Counted from the first letter of the stretch, positions 16,918 through 29,256 are shown. The stretch: 41,034 nt of DNA from Bacteroidota bacterium (GCA_022571255.1 JACZYD010000011.1:1-41034); one strand, 5' to 3'. Translations and numbers: made by a program. Notes: generated from the letters alone by a model not told the origin.

Positions 16918-17804
16918 TTCAGACTGAAGACCCGGTTGATGATGAAGCCCAGACGGAAATCGCCCCTGAAGAATTCTTCTGAGTTCCGTGCAATCACGTG
17001 TTGCTCGGTCAGGTAATCGCTGGTTTTCAGGTAGATTACAAACACGTGTCCACCGGTTTCTATATTCAAAGCAACCGCAAATGCATTCTCCGTTGCGGTG
17101 GTGCGGTCGCCGAACACGGGAATGTATTCTACCAGCAGTGCAACGCGATCATTGACGAGGATCCGTCCTCCAAGTGCGACCGCAAAATGCGTTTTTTCTT
17201 CCACGTGCATGTCTGTTTCACCGTTGTGCTCAGTAGAAACCGTGTTAAAATGTGAAATCATAGGCGACACCTGAAGGCTTATTTTGTCTGACATGCGCCT
17301 CGCAAGCATCACGGCTCCGAGATAATTAAGACGGTCGCTGAACTCGAATCCGTTCGATTCTGTCATTATGCCCATATCGCCTTTCAGAGCAAGTTCAATG
17401 GGCATTTTTCCATCTTTCGATTGCCTGAGCAGGTTGGCCTTGAACCTGAAATCATAGAGTTTATCAAATTGTGATCGCCCTACTCCAATGGACAGTCTGT
17501 CCGAGATACCGTAATCTAATCCGAATCTGATATTAGCCGGTCCGTCCACTCCCCATAACGATTGTACACCTTCATCGACTCGGCCGAAGACGTGCATTAT
17601 TGTAAAGTTGAGATTTCCTGCCGGCAAATTCGAAACCGAGCTGGTTACGACGATATTCTGTGACAGAAAAAGTTCGTCCACCGGACCGCCGGGATCCACA
17701 AGACGGCGTGGTATCTGAGCCTGCACCGTTCCCGCACCAATAGAAAGGGCGAGAAACAGAAAGAGGCATACCGGGCGATATTTTATTCCGGAAAATTGTT
17801 TCAT
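16914..17804 (-). CDS. DUF5777-type outer-membrane beta-barrel protein
   Basis: 296 residues with a signal peptide (LFLFLALSIGAGTVQAQ). The mature part has many amphipathic strands with the pattern LNFTIMHVFGRVDEG...LWGVDGPANIRFGLDYGISDRLSIGVGRS, which I recognise as the DUF5777 barrel family of Bacteroidota. The family is typically found beside YceI-like proteins and c-type cytochromes and is thought to be an outer-membrane channel, but its substrate is unknown. The start ATG overlaps the stop of the YceI gene by 4 nt (ATGA), so the two are translationally coupled. Confidence 0.75.
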   Translation of the reverse strand: MKQFSGIKYRPVCLFLFLALSIGAGTVQAQIPRRLVDPGGPVDELFLSQNIVVTSSVSNLPAGNLNFTIMHVFGRVDEGVQSLWGVDGPANIRFGLDYGISDRLSIGVGRSQFDKLYDFRFKANLLRQSKDGKMPIELALKGDMGIMTESNGFEFSDRLNYLGAVMLARRMSDKISLQVSPMISHFNTVSTEHNGETDMHVEEKTHFAVALGGRILVNDRVALLVEYIPVFGDRTTATENAFAVALNIETGGHVFVIYLKTSDYLTEQHVIARNSEEFFRGDFRLGFIINRVFSLN

Positions 17805-18358
17805 TGCGAGTTCATTGGATCAAGCGTTGCGGTGATTCGAATTTTCTGTATTTCATCTACTTTCACAATCAGCAGTTTTGGTGGAACGATATTATAGTCC
17901 TCCAGATTGAGATCCCAACCCGCATCAAGAACAAGCTGGTCGCCGATCAACTGCAGTACTCCCGATAAACGGACATTTTTCTTCACGCCATGAAGCGTAA
18001 AAACTCCCTCGACCATGGCTGCCTGGCCATCTGGAATAGACCTGTCAAAATCCGTAATCAGTTTTCCGTAAAATTCAGCAAATGGATATTCTTTTATATC
18101 GAGTGATAGTCTCATATCTTTGTCCCGCTTTCCGATACCTGTTTTCAACGTAGAAAGATCCACATAAAAATCTACCGTAGAATCGGCCAGATTTATCACG
18201 CCTGTAAGGTGTTCAGACGTACCGGTAAACGTGAAAAAGGGCACACTCGATATGAATTCCACCGTGCCGGTCTGTGTCATCCACGATTGTCCTGCCACGG
18301 TCTGGGCACCGATGAACGCAATAAAAACCAGTATCTCAGCTGTCGATCGTACCATCAT
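17801..18358 (-). CDS. YceI-family periplasmic lipid-binding-like protein
   Basis: 185 residues with a signal peptide (ILVFIAFIGAQTVAGQ). The body has the YceI lipocalin-like pattern: GTVEFISSVPFFTFTG, then INLADSTVDFYVDLSTLKTGIGKRDKDMRL and YPFAEFYGK, and the late GVFTLHGVKKNVRLSG strand pair. YceI proteins bind polyprenyl-type lipids in the periplasm. Two ATG codons are possible at the start (18358 and 18355). It is followed, with a 4-nt overlap, by the DUF5777 barrel. Confidence 0.9.
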   Translation of the reverse strand: MMVRSTAEILVFIAFIGAQTVAGQSWMTQTGTVEFISSVPFFTFTGTSEHLTGVINLADSTVDFYVDLSTLKTGIGKRDKDMRLSLDIKEYPFAEFYGKLITDFDRSIPDGQAAMVEGVFTLHGVKKNVRLSGVLQLIGDQLVLDAGWDLNLEDYNIVPPKLLIVKVDEIQKIRITATLDPMNSQ

Positions 18359-18568
18359 CGATTCTTTCGCTCATGATTGCGATTCCAAGTGGACGCCGAG
18401 CGGGTAGCCCTCTCGACATTCGAGAACCAATTTGAGGCGCCAGCCCAAGTGTATCGACGAGACGGCTCTGCAAATCACACACGCAATCTCAATACAGTAA
18501 TCATTCAAAGTTCTGACCGGGCTGATTTATCCAAAATACCTGATCTGTGTCGACCGCACAGAACCTTG

Positions 18569-19462
18569 TTAAAAAGGAGCTGTCCGAACCTGTTCCATAA
18601 GGGCATCCGTTTTCCCCACAGCGTCGCGGCCGTTCATTTCGTAGACCCAGAATCGCTCGACACCTTCGTTTCCCATAAATAACTGCATGGTACCCTGCGA
18701 TTTGTACTCAGCAATCATCCAGTTGGCAATAATATTATAATTAAGCCTTCCGTCAAGCCCGAGTGGCGTGCTTCGATCAAAAACGAATGGTCCGTCCAGA
18801 TATATTTTTGTGGCGGGATGACCTTCGAGTTCCCTGTACGCGGCGACCGCATCGTCGAGACCACCGGATGTAAAACTACCCAGGATTACCGGTCGATTCC
18901 CGAAAGGCATGCGACTGACCGCCTCGATCGCAAGAATCGTCGCGGCTTTATGATGAGAATGGAAAGGTTTTATGGGAAGGTGGGTAAACACGAAATCGTA
19001 TTCGCCTTGGGCCAGAAGGTGATCCAGCCGACCGGCAGCAAACTCACTGTCCCACACGTAGGCAAGAATCGAATCCTGATCCTCCGTCTTTCCTAAATCG
19101 GGCTGCTCCAGGAAGTAGAAATTCCTTATGCCGGCTATGGCACCGCCGGCCATCAGTTCCCTTTTACGGATGGCCGGCAGGTAATTCCTGGCCACATCCG
19201 GATCCGTCAACTCACGCCCGTATATCGATTCTGATAAAGTAGAAAAACGATAACCTCCTGCGCCGTCGGTCATCAGAGCAATATCCACGGTCCCGCCCAG
19301 TGCATGGGTGATGCGGTACATCGTCGCGGCAAACATGATCTCATCGTCCGGGTGCGCGGTGACCACGAGAACGCTAGGTCCATCGCCGAGGGCTTGAGCC
19401 GTTGCGACACGTTCAAAGACAGACGAAGCGAGGAATAAACAGATGGTGAACAGTGTGCGCAT
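18569..19462 (-). CDS. PIG-L family N-acetylglucosaminyl-type deacetylase
   Basis: 297 residues with a signal peptide (FTICLFLASSVFERVATAQ). The zinc-binding AHPDDE motif lies at residues ~37-42 (VVTAHPDDEIMFA), and the third ligand is probably in SHHKAAT near residue 165. The fold begins with a Rossmann-like strand as in LmbE/PIG-L deacetylases that remove acetyl groups from GlcNAc-containing molecules. Here it would be exported, so it may act on a cell-envelope sugar or on imported glycans. The substrate is not determinable. A 210-bp spacer without visible genes separates it from the YceI start. Confidence 0.85.
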   Translation of the reverse strand: MRTLFTICLFLASSVFERVATAQALGDGPSVLVVTAHPDDEIMFAATMYRITHALGGTVDIALMTDGAGGYRFSTLSESIYGRELTDPDVARNYLPAIRKRELMAGGAIAGIRNFYFLEQPDLGKTEDQDSILAYVWDSEFAAGRLDHLLAQGEYDFVFTHLPIKPFHSHHKAATILAIEAVSRMPFGNRPVILGSFTSGGLDDAVAAYRELEGHPATKIYLDGPFVFDRSTPLGLDGRLNYNIIANWMIAEYKSQGTMQLFMGNEGVERFWVYEMNGRDAVGKTDALMEQVRTAPF

Positions 19463-19585
19463 TGTATCCGTTGAGATTAGATGATGCCGGGAAATAGATA
19501 ATTGCTATATAAGAAACAATTGGGATTTCTGACTACTTTTTGGTAGCAGGTGCAGCGCTCCGTACCTTGAAGCTCACGCGATCGA

Positions 19586-19611
19586 CGAGGCTGTCCTCTC
19601 TGGCAGCCTCG
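19586..19611. repeat. Inverted repeat upstream of the RodZ-like gene
   Basis: CGAGGCTG-tcctctctgg-CAGCCTCG: a perfect 8-bp stem with a 10-nt loop, 53 nt before the RodZ-like ATG, in a spacer between divergent genes. Possible leader hairpin or operator; no T-tract follows. Confidence 0.4.
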
Positions 19612-19664
19612 GAGATTCCTGACACGATTGTCGCGAAGCCATGTCGAATCTACCTTAGGCATTT

Positions 19665-22750
<3,086 letters not shown>

Positions 22751-22759
22751 ATCGGCTAT

Positions 22760-24283
22760 TTGACTGCTCTTGACTACATCGTTCTTGTCGGATACCTCAT
22801 CGGAGTGATCTGGCTCGGCCTGCGCCTGTCCGGTTCACAGAAAAATGTGAAGGACTATTTCCTCGGTGGAAAAGATCTTCCCTGGTGGGCAGTGTGTTTC
22901 TCTATCGTGGCCACTGAAACGAGCACGCTTACCATTATCGGCATCCCCGCCGTGTCTTTCGGAGGAACGATGGTTTTCCTTCAGATAACGTTGGGTTACC
23001 TGTTGGGACGCATCGTGGTAGCATTCGTTTTTTTGCCTCGCTATTTCGCCGGCGATCTTACAACTGCATATGATTTTCTGGGTCAACGATTCGGTCCGAG
23101 GTTACAAAGCCTCTCATCGATCACCTTTATGGGTACACGCCTTCTCGCCGACGGTGTGAGACTGTTCGCAACGGCCATTCCACTGAAAGTCATCACTGAT
23201 TCTATGGGACTAAGTGTGGGTTATCCAGCAATCATCATTGCCATCGGACTTCTCACGATGTCTTACACCTATTTTGGCGGACTTCGTGCAGTCGTATGGA
23301 TGGACGTGATGCAAATGGGACTGTATCTGCTCGCGGCTTTGGGTTCGATAGCCGTACTGCTCTCACAACTCGATCCAATTGCTCTGCAAAGTCTGGCCGA
23401 TTCCGGAAAAATGACCGTGATTGATTTTGGCAACCAGGGGCTGGTTGGCGTTTTGACACAACCTTACGTAATGATAACCGCCGTCGTTGGCGGCGGGATA
23501 TTTTCCATGGCGTCACATGGGACAGACCACCTGATAGTACAGCGACTCCTGGCGTGTAGAAATGTACGTGACAGCCAGAAAGCGCTGGTATTCAGCGCGA
23601 TCGTGATAATGGTTCAGTTTGCGATTTTTCTTGTCCTGGGTGTGCTGCTCTGGGCCTATTACGGTGGTGCATCGCTGGCGGAACTTGGCCTTTCGAGAGG
23701 CGATGAAGTATTTCCCCGCTTTATTCTTGAGGGCCTGCCAAGCGGGGTTTCTGGTCTGGTATTGGCAGGTATTCTTGCAGCTGCCATGAGTACGTTGTCC
23801 TCGTCATTGAATGCCTTGGCGTCGTCATCGATCAATGATGTGCTGGGAAAAATGAAATGGTGGGTGTCTGCAGGGTTCGACACGCTCAACGCCTCCCGAC
23901 TGATCACCCTCTTCTGGGGTGTCGTTTTCATGTTCTTCGCCACATTGTTTGAGAATCAGCAAAATCCGGTCGTTGAGTTGGGGTTATCGATTGCCTCGTT
24001 TACATACGGATCGCTGCTGGGTGTTTTCTTATTGGGGATGATTGACTCGAGAGTATCCGAGAAGGCAGCCATGACCGTTTTTGTGACTACGATTGTGGTC
24101 ATGGTGGCCGTCATTTTCGGCGTCTGGTACGGACCTGAAACAGGATGGATCTTTGATTTCCAACCATCACTCGAACGAATTCAATCCGATGGGCTGAAGG
24201 GTATTGCGTGGCCATGGTATACGGCCATAGGCGCGGCCCTGACCGTAGGACTTGGATCAATAGCATCGTATCTGCATAGGTAG
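22760..24283 (+). CDS. Sodium:solute symporter (SSS family)
   Basis: 507 residues starting from a TTG 9 nt after the ligA stop. Around 13 hydrophobic helices are visible, beginning LDYIVLVGYLIGVIWLGLRL. Family motifs include DYFLGGKDLPWWAVCFSIVATETSTLT near the N-terminus, the GTDHLIVQRLLACRNVRDSQKAL region in the middle and AMSTLSSSLNALASSSINDVL further on. It should couple Na+ entry to uptake of a sugar, amino acid, vitamin or similar solute across the inner membrane; the substrate is not predictable. It lies in the ligA-pgpH run of genes, which may be simple co-transcription rather than function. Confidence 0.9.
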   Translation: MTALDYIVLVGYLIGVIWLGLRLSGSQKNVKDYFLGGKDLPWWAVCFSIVATETSTLTIIGIPAVSFGGTMVFLQITLGYLLGRIVVAFVFLPRYFAGDLTTAYDFLGQRFGPRLQSLSSITFMGTRLLADGVRLFATAIPLKVITDSMGLSVGYPAIIIAIGLLTMSYTYFGGLRAVVWMDVMQMGLYLLAALGSIAVLLSQLDPIALQSLADSGKMTVIDFGNQGLVGVLTQPYVMITAVVGGGIFSMASHGTDHLIVQRLLACRNVRDSQKALVFSAIVIMVQFAIFLVLGVLLWAYYGGASLAELGLSRGDEVFPRFILEGLPSGVSGLVLAGILAAAMSTLSSSLNALASSSINDVLGKMKWWVSAGFDTLNASRLITLFWGVVFMFFATLFENQQNPVVELGLSIASFTYGSLLGVFLLGMIDSRVSEKAAMTVFVTTIVVMVAVIFGVWYGPETGWIFDFQPSLERIQSDGLKGIAWPWYTAIGAALTVGLGSIASYLHR

Positions 24284-24289
24284 CCTATT

Positions 24290-26737
24290 ATGTCATTGCT
24301 CGGCAAATTTAAACTGGGTTCTAAATCTGTTCGCCCCGTCGGGACGACACTGGAGACAGGCGACACCTCGTCCGGACCTTCTGCCATGGGAAATCTCGCG
24401 GTCAAGATCGGTATTTTTCTGGCCTTGATCGTGGTCAGCATGCTCACTTTTCGGCGCGGGAGTGATTTTGAATACGCAGTCGTAGTGGACGATGTCTGGA
24501 GGTGGGATGATCTTGTGTCTCCGTACGATTATCCCATTTTGAAAACGGAGGAAGAGCAGGCGGCGGATATCCGGGGAATTCGGATATCGACATTACCGAT
24601 TTTCATTGTTTCGGAAGACATAACCAGGATATTCCAGGAATCTCTTGATTCGGTGTCGGTGGTACTCGAGGACGTACTCTCTCTTTATGCAGATTTCCGT
24701 ATCAGTCAATCACGAGGGCGGATTAACGAGGCGATTCAGGACTCGCTTTCCTTTGTGCGGGCACGATCAGAAATCACCCTTCAGTTGTCGGACCAACAGT
24801 GGGATGACTTGCAGGAATCTTACGCAAACAGTGTCCCTGGATATTCGTCTGCGTCCCGTACTCAATCTACTCAGACACTCGATCAGGAAATTGTCTCCCT
24901 CGTGTGGAATACCGGTACGCCGCTGTTGCGCCGCGGAGTCATTGATATTTCGCGTGAAAGTGTTTATGCAACCAGGATTACGGTCAGAAACGAGGAGACA
25001 CCGTTCCAGAGTCCCGCAACGCTCGCTGCGCTCTTGACTACGGAAGAAGCGTTCAGTAGCGCACAGGCTCGATTTCAAAATCGATATCCGAATAATTCTT
25101 CTCGTGCTGCGTTGGCCATGGTGCTGTTCTCCGCGACATTTTCTGCTTCCCATCGATATGATCGCCTCGGCACCGAGGCGCTCTGGGCCGAGCAGGAGCG
25201 TACCCTCTCGCCCACAATCAGTGTGGTTCGCGCCAATGAGATTATCGTTCGCAAAGGGGACATCGTTTCAGAGGATATTCTGCAACGTCTTGTTTCTCTG
25301 GAGGGACAACAGAGACAACGAAATGCATCTTCGTTATCATGGACACGATTCTCCGGACAGTTGATACTGACCATCTCCACGTATCTGATTTTTTTTCTGT
25401 TTCTATTTCTGCTGCGCGAGCCCATTTTCAGCGACAACAGGATGTTATTTCTTATCGCACTCCTCTTTTTTGCCATAATGGGGATGTTCGGGGTGGCTCT
25501 TCGTTATCCGTTACTGAATATGTACGTGGTTCCGATTGCGATCGTCGCGATTCTGTTGACAGTAATCTTTGATTCACGCGTCGGAATATTTGGAACGCTT
25601 ACCATGGCGCTGATGGGCAGTCACGTTCTTGATTATGATTTCGCATTCATGTACGCAACTCTTTTCGCCTGTACGATCGGTATTTTCAGCGTTCGTGATA
25701 TCAGAAACCGTGGGCAATTCTTTATAAGTGCCGGTCTTGTGCTGAGTGGGTATTTGGCGATTCTTGTTGCGACATATCTCTTGCAGAATAAGACGCTGGA
25801 TCGGCTGACCGACGAAATGATTTTTGTCGCATTGAATTCAGCCTTATTGTTGATGGCGTATCCGCTTCTCTGGGTTTTCGAGCGCACATTCAATATCACC
25901 ACTGATTTAACCCTCCTTGAACTCTCAGATACGAACCGCCCGCTTTTGAAGGAAATGAGTCTGAAAGCTCCGGGCACGTTCAACCATGTTCTTCAGGTAG
26001 CCAATCTCGCCGAGGCTGCGGCTTCTTCCATCGGCGCCAATGGCCTTCTGACGCGGGTGGGTGCTCTGTACCACGATATCGGTAAGACTGCCAAGGCAGA
26101 ATATTTTGTGGAGAATCAGGCCGGACTCAGCAATCCACACGACCATCTGAAACCCAGCATGAGCGCTCTTATTATTTGCAGCCACGTAAAAGAAGGGCTC
26201 GAACTTGCGCGCAAGAATAAGATTCCGAATGTCGTTCAGGACTTTATTCCGATGCATCACGGAACGACGCGGATAGAATACTTTTACCAGCGAGCCCTCG
26301 CCCAGTCCGAGAACAAAGGCGGAGCCGTGCTGGACTCAGACTTCCGGTATCCCGGCCCTAAACCCAACTCTGCGGAGACCGCGATTTTAATGCTTGCTGA
26401 CGGTGTCGAAGCGGCTGCGCGGGCACTCGACAAACCAACACACAAACGACTGGAGGGCCTCATCAACAGCATTGTCGATGTCCGAATGGACGATGGGCAA
26501 CTCGATGAGTGCACACTCACATTTGCCGATTTAAAACGGATTAAAGAATCGTTTTTAACAATATTAATGGGCGTTTACCACGTTCGAGTCAAATATCCCG
26601 GTGATGCTGACGGAGAACGGGAGAAAAAGGATACCGCTGTCAGATCCGGGGCAGACAAAGGGGATAAGAGTACGATCCCACGTCGGAATTCCAGTGACTC
26701 TTCAAGCGGGGATATGCTGACGGAGGCGCTCAATTGA
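24290..26737 (+). CDS. PgpH-type 7TM HD-domain phosphohydrolase (putative c-di-AMP phosphodiesterase)
   Basis: 815 residues. An N-terminal helix (AVKIGIFLALIVVSMLTF) is followed by a large extracytoplasmic 7TMR-HDED-type region (~60-355, including EIIVRKGDIVSEDILQRL), seven transmembrane helices (~365-545) and a cytoplasmic HD domain. The HD pair is at ~595-596 in YHDIGKTAKAEYFVENQ, with the preceding metal His in TFNHVLQVA and downstream IICSHVKEGLELA and PMHHGT. This is the layout of PgpH, which hydrolyses cyclic di-AMP. The last ~40 residues are polar and disordered. It starts 6 nt after the symporter stop. Its 3' end overlaps the convergent GntR gene by 36 nt. Confidence 0.9.
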   Translation: MSLLGKFKLGSKSVRPVGTTLETGDTSSGPSAMGNLAVKIGIFLALIVVSMLTFRRGSDFEYAVVVDDVWRWDDLVSPYDYPILKTEEEQAADIRGIRISTLPIFIVSEDITRIFQESLDSVSVVLEDVLSLYADFRISQSRGRINEAIQDSLSFVRARSEITLQLSDQQWDDLQESYANSVPGYSSASRTQSTQTLDQEIVSLVWNTGTPLLRRGVIDISRESVYATRITVRNEETPFQSPATLAALLTTEEAFSSAQARFQNRYPNNSSRAALAMVLFSATFSASHRYDRLGTEALWAEQERTLSPTISVVRANEIIVRKGDIVSEDILQRLVSLEGQQRQRNASSLSWTRFSGQLILTISTYLIFFLFLFLLREPIFSDNRMLFLIALLFFAIMGMFGVALRYPLLNMYVVPIAIVAILLTVIFDSRVGIFGTLTMALMGSHVLDYDFAFMYATLFACTIGIFSVRDIRNRGQFFISAGLVLSGYLAILVATYLLQNKTLDRLTDEMIFVALNSALLLMAYPLLWVFERTFNITTDLTLLELSDTNRPLLKEMSLKAPGTFNHVLQVANLAEAAASSIGANGLLTRVGALYHDIGKTAKAEYFVENQAGLSNPHDHLKPSMSALIICSHVKEGLELARKNKIPNVVQDFIPMHHGTTRIEYFYQRALAQSENKGGAVLDSDFRYPGPKPNSAETAILMLADGVEAAARALDKPTHKRLEGLINSIVDVRMDDGQLDECTLTFADLKRIKESFLTILMGVYHVRVKYPGDADGEREKKDTAVRSGADKGDKSTIPRRNSSDSSSGDMLTEALN

Positions 26738-27622
26738 GGACTCGGCGATACTGATCTTCAGTGGATAATGCCTGAGCATACCTGGAAGCGATTTACGTAT
26801 TCGAGGCTCTGCCGCCTCCGTATACAGGATCATATCACACTGACGAAGAAGAGGTGCGACGTGTTCATCCCCGTCATCAACGGAAACTGCGAGTACCTGG
26901 CCACTGAAACGAGTTTGTGCTCTGAGGTCCGATGTCAACGGACCGATAGCGTCCGCATAACGTGTGACCACACCGAGCGTTTCTCTCTCCAGTAGACGAG
27001 ATACCTGTCCCAGAGCGTCAGCATCAAGTTCTGTTTGAATCCCGATTATATCCGCGTTCGGTGCACTGGACAGAACAGTTCGGACCTCACGAAAAGGAAC
27101 CAGCACAAAATCGGCGTCAGCATGTTTTGCAAGCTCTTTTATGGTCGTCGGCACAATATCCTTCTGGAGTAGAGATCTCAGTTGAAGCGCACATTGCTGG
27201 CCCCATTCGATGAACGGACCCGCGGTTACGATCTTGTATGGGTAATCTTCGATTTCAAGAACCGACATCTGCTCCTGAATGAGGTACTCCACATCGGATT
27301 CTTCCAATCCAAGTCCAATAAGTTGTTGCAGCAGACCGCGAACTAAAGAAGCACCTCGCTCCATTCTGACCGATTTCTGTTCCGGCTTATAATCACAAAC
27401 CTCGTAGCCGCGTCCACCGCGCGCCTTGGCAAAACCCTCGCGTTCCAGAGCGGAGTATGCTTTACGTACTGTATGAAAGGAGATATCGAGTTGATCAGCA
27501 AGATTCCGAGTCGAGGGAAGGAGCTGACCTGCTCGATAGTGGCCGTTCACAATCAGGAAACGCAGTCTGCGTTCAAGTTGGATATGAATAGGATCGTCAG
27601 ACGAACGATCGATCTCGATCAT
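26702..27622 (-). CDS. GntR-family regulator with unusual C-terminal domain
   Basis: 306 residues from an ATG with a strong Shine-Dalgarno (GGAGG, 7 nt upstream). Residues ~1-75 are a GntR winged helix (PIHIQLERRLRFLIVNGHYRAGQLLPSTRNLADQLDISFHTVRKAYSALEREGFAKARGGRGY). The remaining ~200 residues do not match the FadR, HutC or MocR effector folds. They resemble a small alternating alpha/beta (periplasmic-binding-like) region (ADFVLVPFREVRTVL, DIIGIQTELDADALG, TLGVVTRYADAIG), so the ligand is unknown. It is the last gene of a same-strand run behind the PH-like protein, the dehydrogenase and pruA, and probably regulates them. The 3' end overlaps pgpH by 36 nt in convergent orientation. Confidence 0.85.
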   Translation of the reverse strand: MIEIDRSSDDPIHIQLERRLRFLIVNGHYRAGQLLPSTRNLADQLDISFHTVRKAYSALEREGFAKARGGRGYEVCDYKPEQKSVRMERGASLVRGLLQQLIGLGLEESDVEYLIQEQMSVLEIEDYPYKIVTAGPFIEWGQQCALQLRSLLQKDIVPTTIKELAKHADADFVLVPFREVRTVLSSAPNADIIGIQTELDADALGQVSRLLERETLGVVTRYADAIGPLTSDLRAQTRFSGQVLAVSVDDGDEHVAPLLRQCDMILYTEAAEPRIRKSLPGMLRHYPLKISIAESSIERLRQHIPA

Positions 27623-27647
27623 GGCGATACCTCCGTCCCTTTTTTCA

Positions 27648-28130
27648 TCAGCCGTCAGTTCCGGCGGCGTGTTTTCGTGCGGCTGACTCTAAATGGCCCA
27701 TCAAAAGTTCTCGTTCGGGCCACTCCGAAAGGAGGATACGATAAAACTCATGCCCGAGAGTAATCCGAACATTATTGATATCCCTTTGAACATCCAGAAT
27801 CCGATACCAGAGGAGCTCTTTTTTCGGTTCGGCGGCCGCAAGAAGCGATCGGAGCGCGAGATCCTTATCACGAAAATGCAGCTCGACGATTTCATCTCCG
27901 ATTCTGACGTGGGTCCATGCGCCGGCCACAAGGATTGCTGCCGGAAAGCCGATGTAAAGAACAAGTAAAACACTATATCCCTGCAGAACAGACGACAATC
28001 CTGCAATCATTACCGGCAGCATGCAGGCCGCCATCGGTCGCATCATTCTGAGTGAAAAGACATGACGTCTCGTTCGGTACCCTGGATGATCCCTGGATCT
28101 GAATTCCTTTATTTCGGAAACTGCGGTCAT
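27648..28130 (-). CDS. Small membrane protein with two helices and a PH-like C-terminus
   Basis: 160 residues from the ATG at 28130, 7 nt after the stop of the dehydrogenase; a TTG at 28160 is an alternative start overlapping that gene. Two hydrophobic helices (residues ~33-75: AACMLPVMIAGLSSVLQGYS and VLLVLYIGFPAAILVAGAW) form a hairpin. The C-terminal ~85 residues (HVRIGDEIVELHFRDKD ... KKELLWYRILDVQRDINNVRITL) have the strand pattern of bacterial PH-like/YcxB-type domains. Function unknown. It is co-directional with and between the dehydrogenase and GntR genes. Confidence 0.6.
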   Translation of the reverse strand: MTAVSEIKEFRSRDHPGYRTRRHVFSLRMMRPMAACMLPVMIAGLSSVLQGYSVLLVLYIGFPAAILVAGAWTHVRIGDEIVELHFRDKDLALRSLLAAAEPKKELLWYRILDVQRDINNVRITLGHEFYRILLSEWPERELLMGHLESAARKHAAGTDG

Positions 28131-28137
28131 GGCCAGA

Positions 28138-29157
28138 TTAAGTGGACCACGCTGCAGCAAAAGCGCGTGGAACAGGAAGGTCCGCTACGGTAACCAGCCC
28201 GGACGGAGCGTTAACAACGAGGGGAATCGCATTAATGAGCGTAGCAACCGTGGCCGTATCACCAAAAATACCCCCCCGAATCACGAGATCCACTGGAGGA
28301 TCACCGTGGACGTATACAGCATCACGTGGATCTTCGGCCCCGACAAACATTTTCAGGTCAAGAGAAATCACACAGTTTCCTTCGATGAATGCTTTGGCGT
28401 AATGATGAATTCCGGCGACCTGTCCTTCTTCAACCGTTAAAAAAGGGGTTACGACACGCCTCGGACTGACGATACATTCCAGGGTTTCATCGAGTTGATC
28501 AATTGGCCAGTCCATAGCCCGGGCGATCATCCTGAGTGATTCAACAAGACCGATGTGCCCGAACATTCCGGTCGCCTTCTTTTCCTCAAACGCGTCCGTC
28601 GATAATCCAGCTCCGACCTTCAGCTGAAGAGGAAACCGCCTGAGCCCCGCATCTACTTCGCGGTTGACCTCAATCAACGACACTTGATGGCATACTCCGG
28701 TAGCCATGATCGCAAGTGCATCCATAACATATCCCGGATTCACGCCCGTTCCGAGAACGGTAACGCCATTTTGTCTCGCGACCTCGTCCAGAGCCGCCGA
28801 TATCTCGGGATGCCTGTGGTACGGGAACGACAATTCTTCTGTCGAAGAGACCACGTTCGCGCCCGCTTCGACACATTGCACCAGCTGGTCTGACATACGG
28901 CTCAGAAAGGAAGACGTCGTATGTACAACAACATCCGGTTTCGTTTCTCGAAGAACAGCTTCCGCATCCGCCGATATGATAACGTCCGTTTTTATTCCCA
29001 GACCGGTGATTTCACCCACGTCTTTGCCGACCTTGTCCGGATCGATGTCGATTGCGCCCACGAGTTCGATCGACTGGTGTTTTGAAAGCAATGTCCGGAG
29101 GCACGACTGACCGATCGGTCCAACTCCGTATTGTACCACTCTGTAAGATGTGGGCAT
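28138..29157 (-). CDS. 2,4-diaminopentanoate dehydrogenase-like NAD(P) oxidoreductase
   Basis: 339 residues. The N-terminus is a Rossmann fold (YRVVQYGVGPIGQSCLRTLL, then LVGAIDIDPDKVGKDVGE) as in DapB-related oxidoreductases, followed by KPDVVVHTTSSFL and VVSSTEELSFPYHRHPE, then NPGYVMDALAIMA. This composite pattern fits the diaminopentanoate dehydrogenase (Ord) family, which oxidises an amine in the ornithine fermentation pathway of clostridia. The ornithine mutase genes (oraS/oraE) of that pathway are not in the window, so the substrate may differ. The gene follows pruA (76-nt gap) and precedes the PH-like protein by 7 nt. Confidence 0.7.
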   Translation of the reverse strand: MPTSYRVVQYGVGPIGQSCLRTLLSKHQSIELVGAIDIDPDKVGKDVGEITGLGIKTDVIISADAEAVLRETKPDVVVHTTSSFLSRMSDQLVQCVEAGANVVSSTEELSFPYHRHPEISAALDEVARQNGVTVLGTGVNPGYVMDALAIMATGVCHQVSLIEVNREVDAGLRRFPLQLKVGAGLSTDAFEEKKATGMFGHIGLVESLRMIARAMDWPIDQLDETLECIVSPRRVVTPFLTVEEGQVAGIHHYAKAFIEGNCVISLDLKMFVGAEDPRDAVYVHGDPPVDLVIRGGIFGDTATVATLINAIPLVVNAPSGLVTVADLPVPRAFAAAWST

Positions 29158-29218
29158 GCTGATAAGTACTTTGATGATTAACCGGTCTCGCTCTTATGGC
29201 CCGAACCGTTAAATTTAT

Positions 29219-29256
29219 TCCTCCTTCGACGATTCAATCCTCCTTCGACGATTCAA
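29219..29256. repeat. Perfect 19-bp tandem duplication at the pruA 3' end
   Basis: TCCTCCTTCGACGATTCAA occurs twice head to tail (29219-29237, 29238-29256) without mismatch. The pruA stop (TGA, complement of 29234-29236) falls inside the first copy, so the duplication straddles the end of the gene. Confidence 0.95.
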
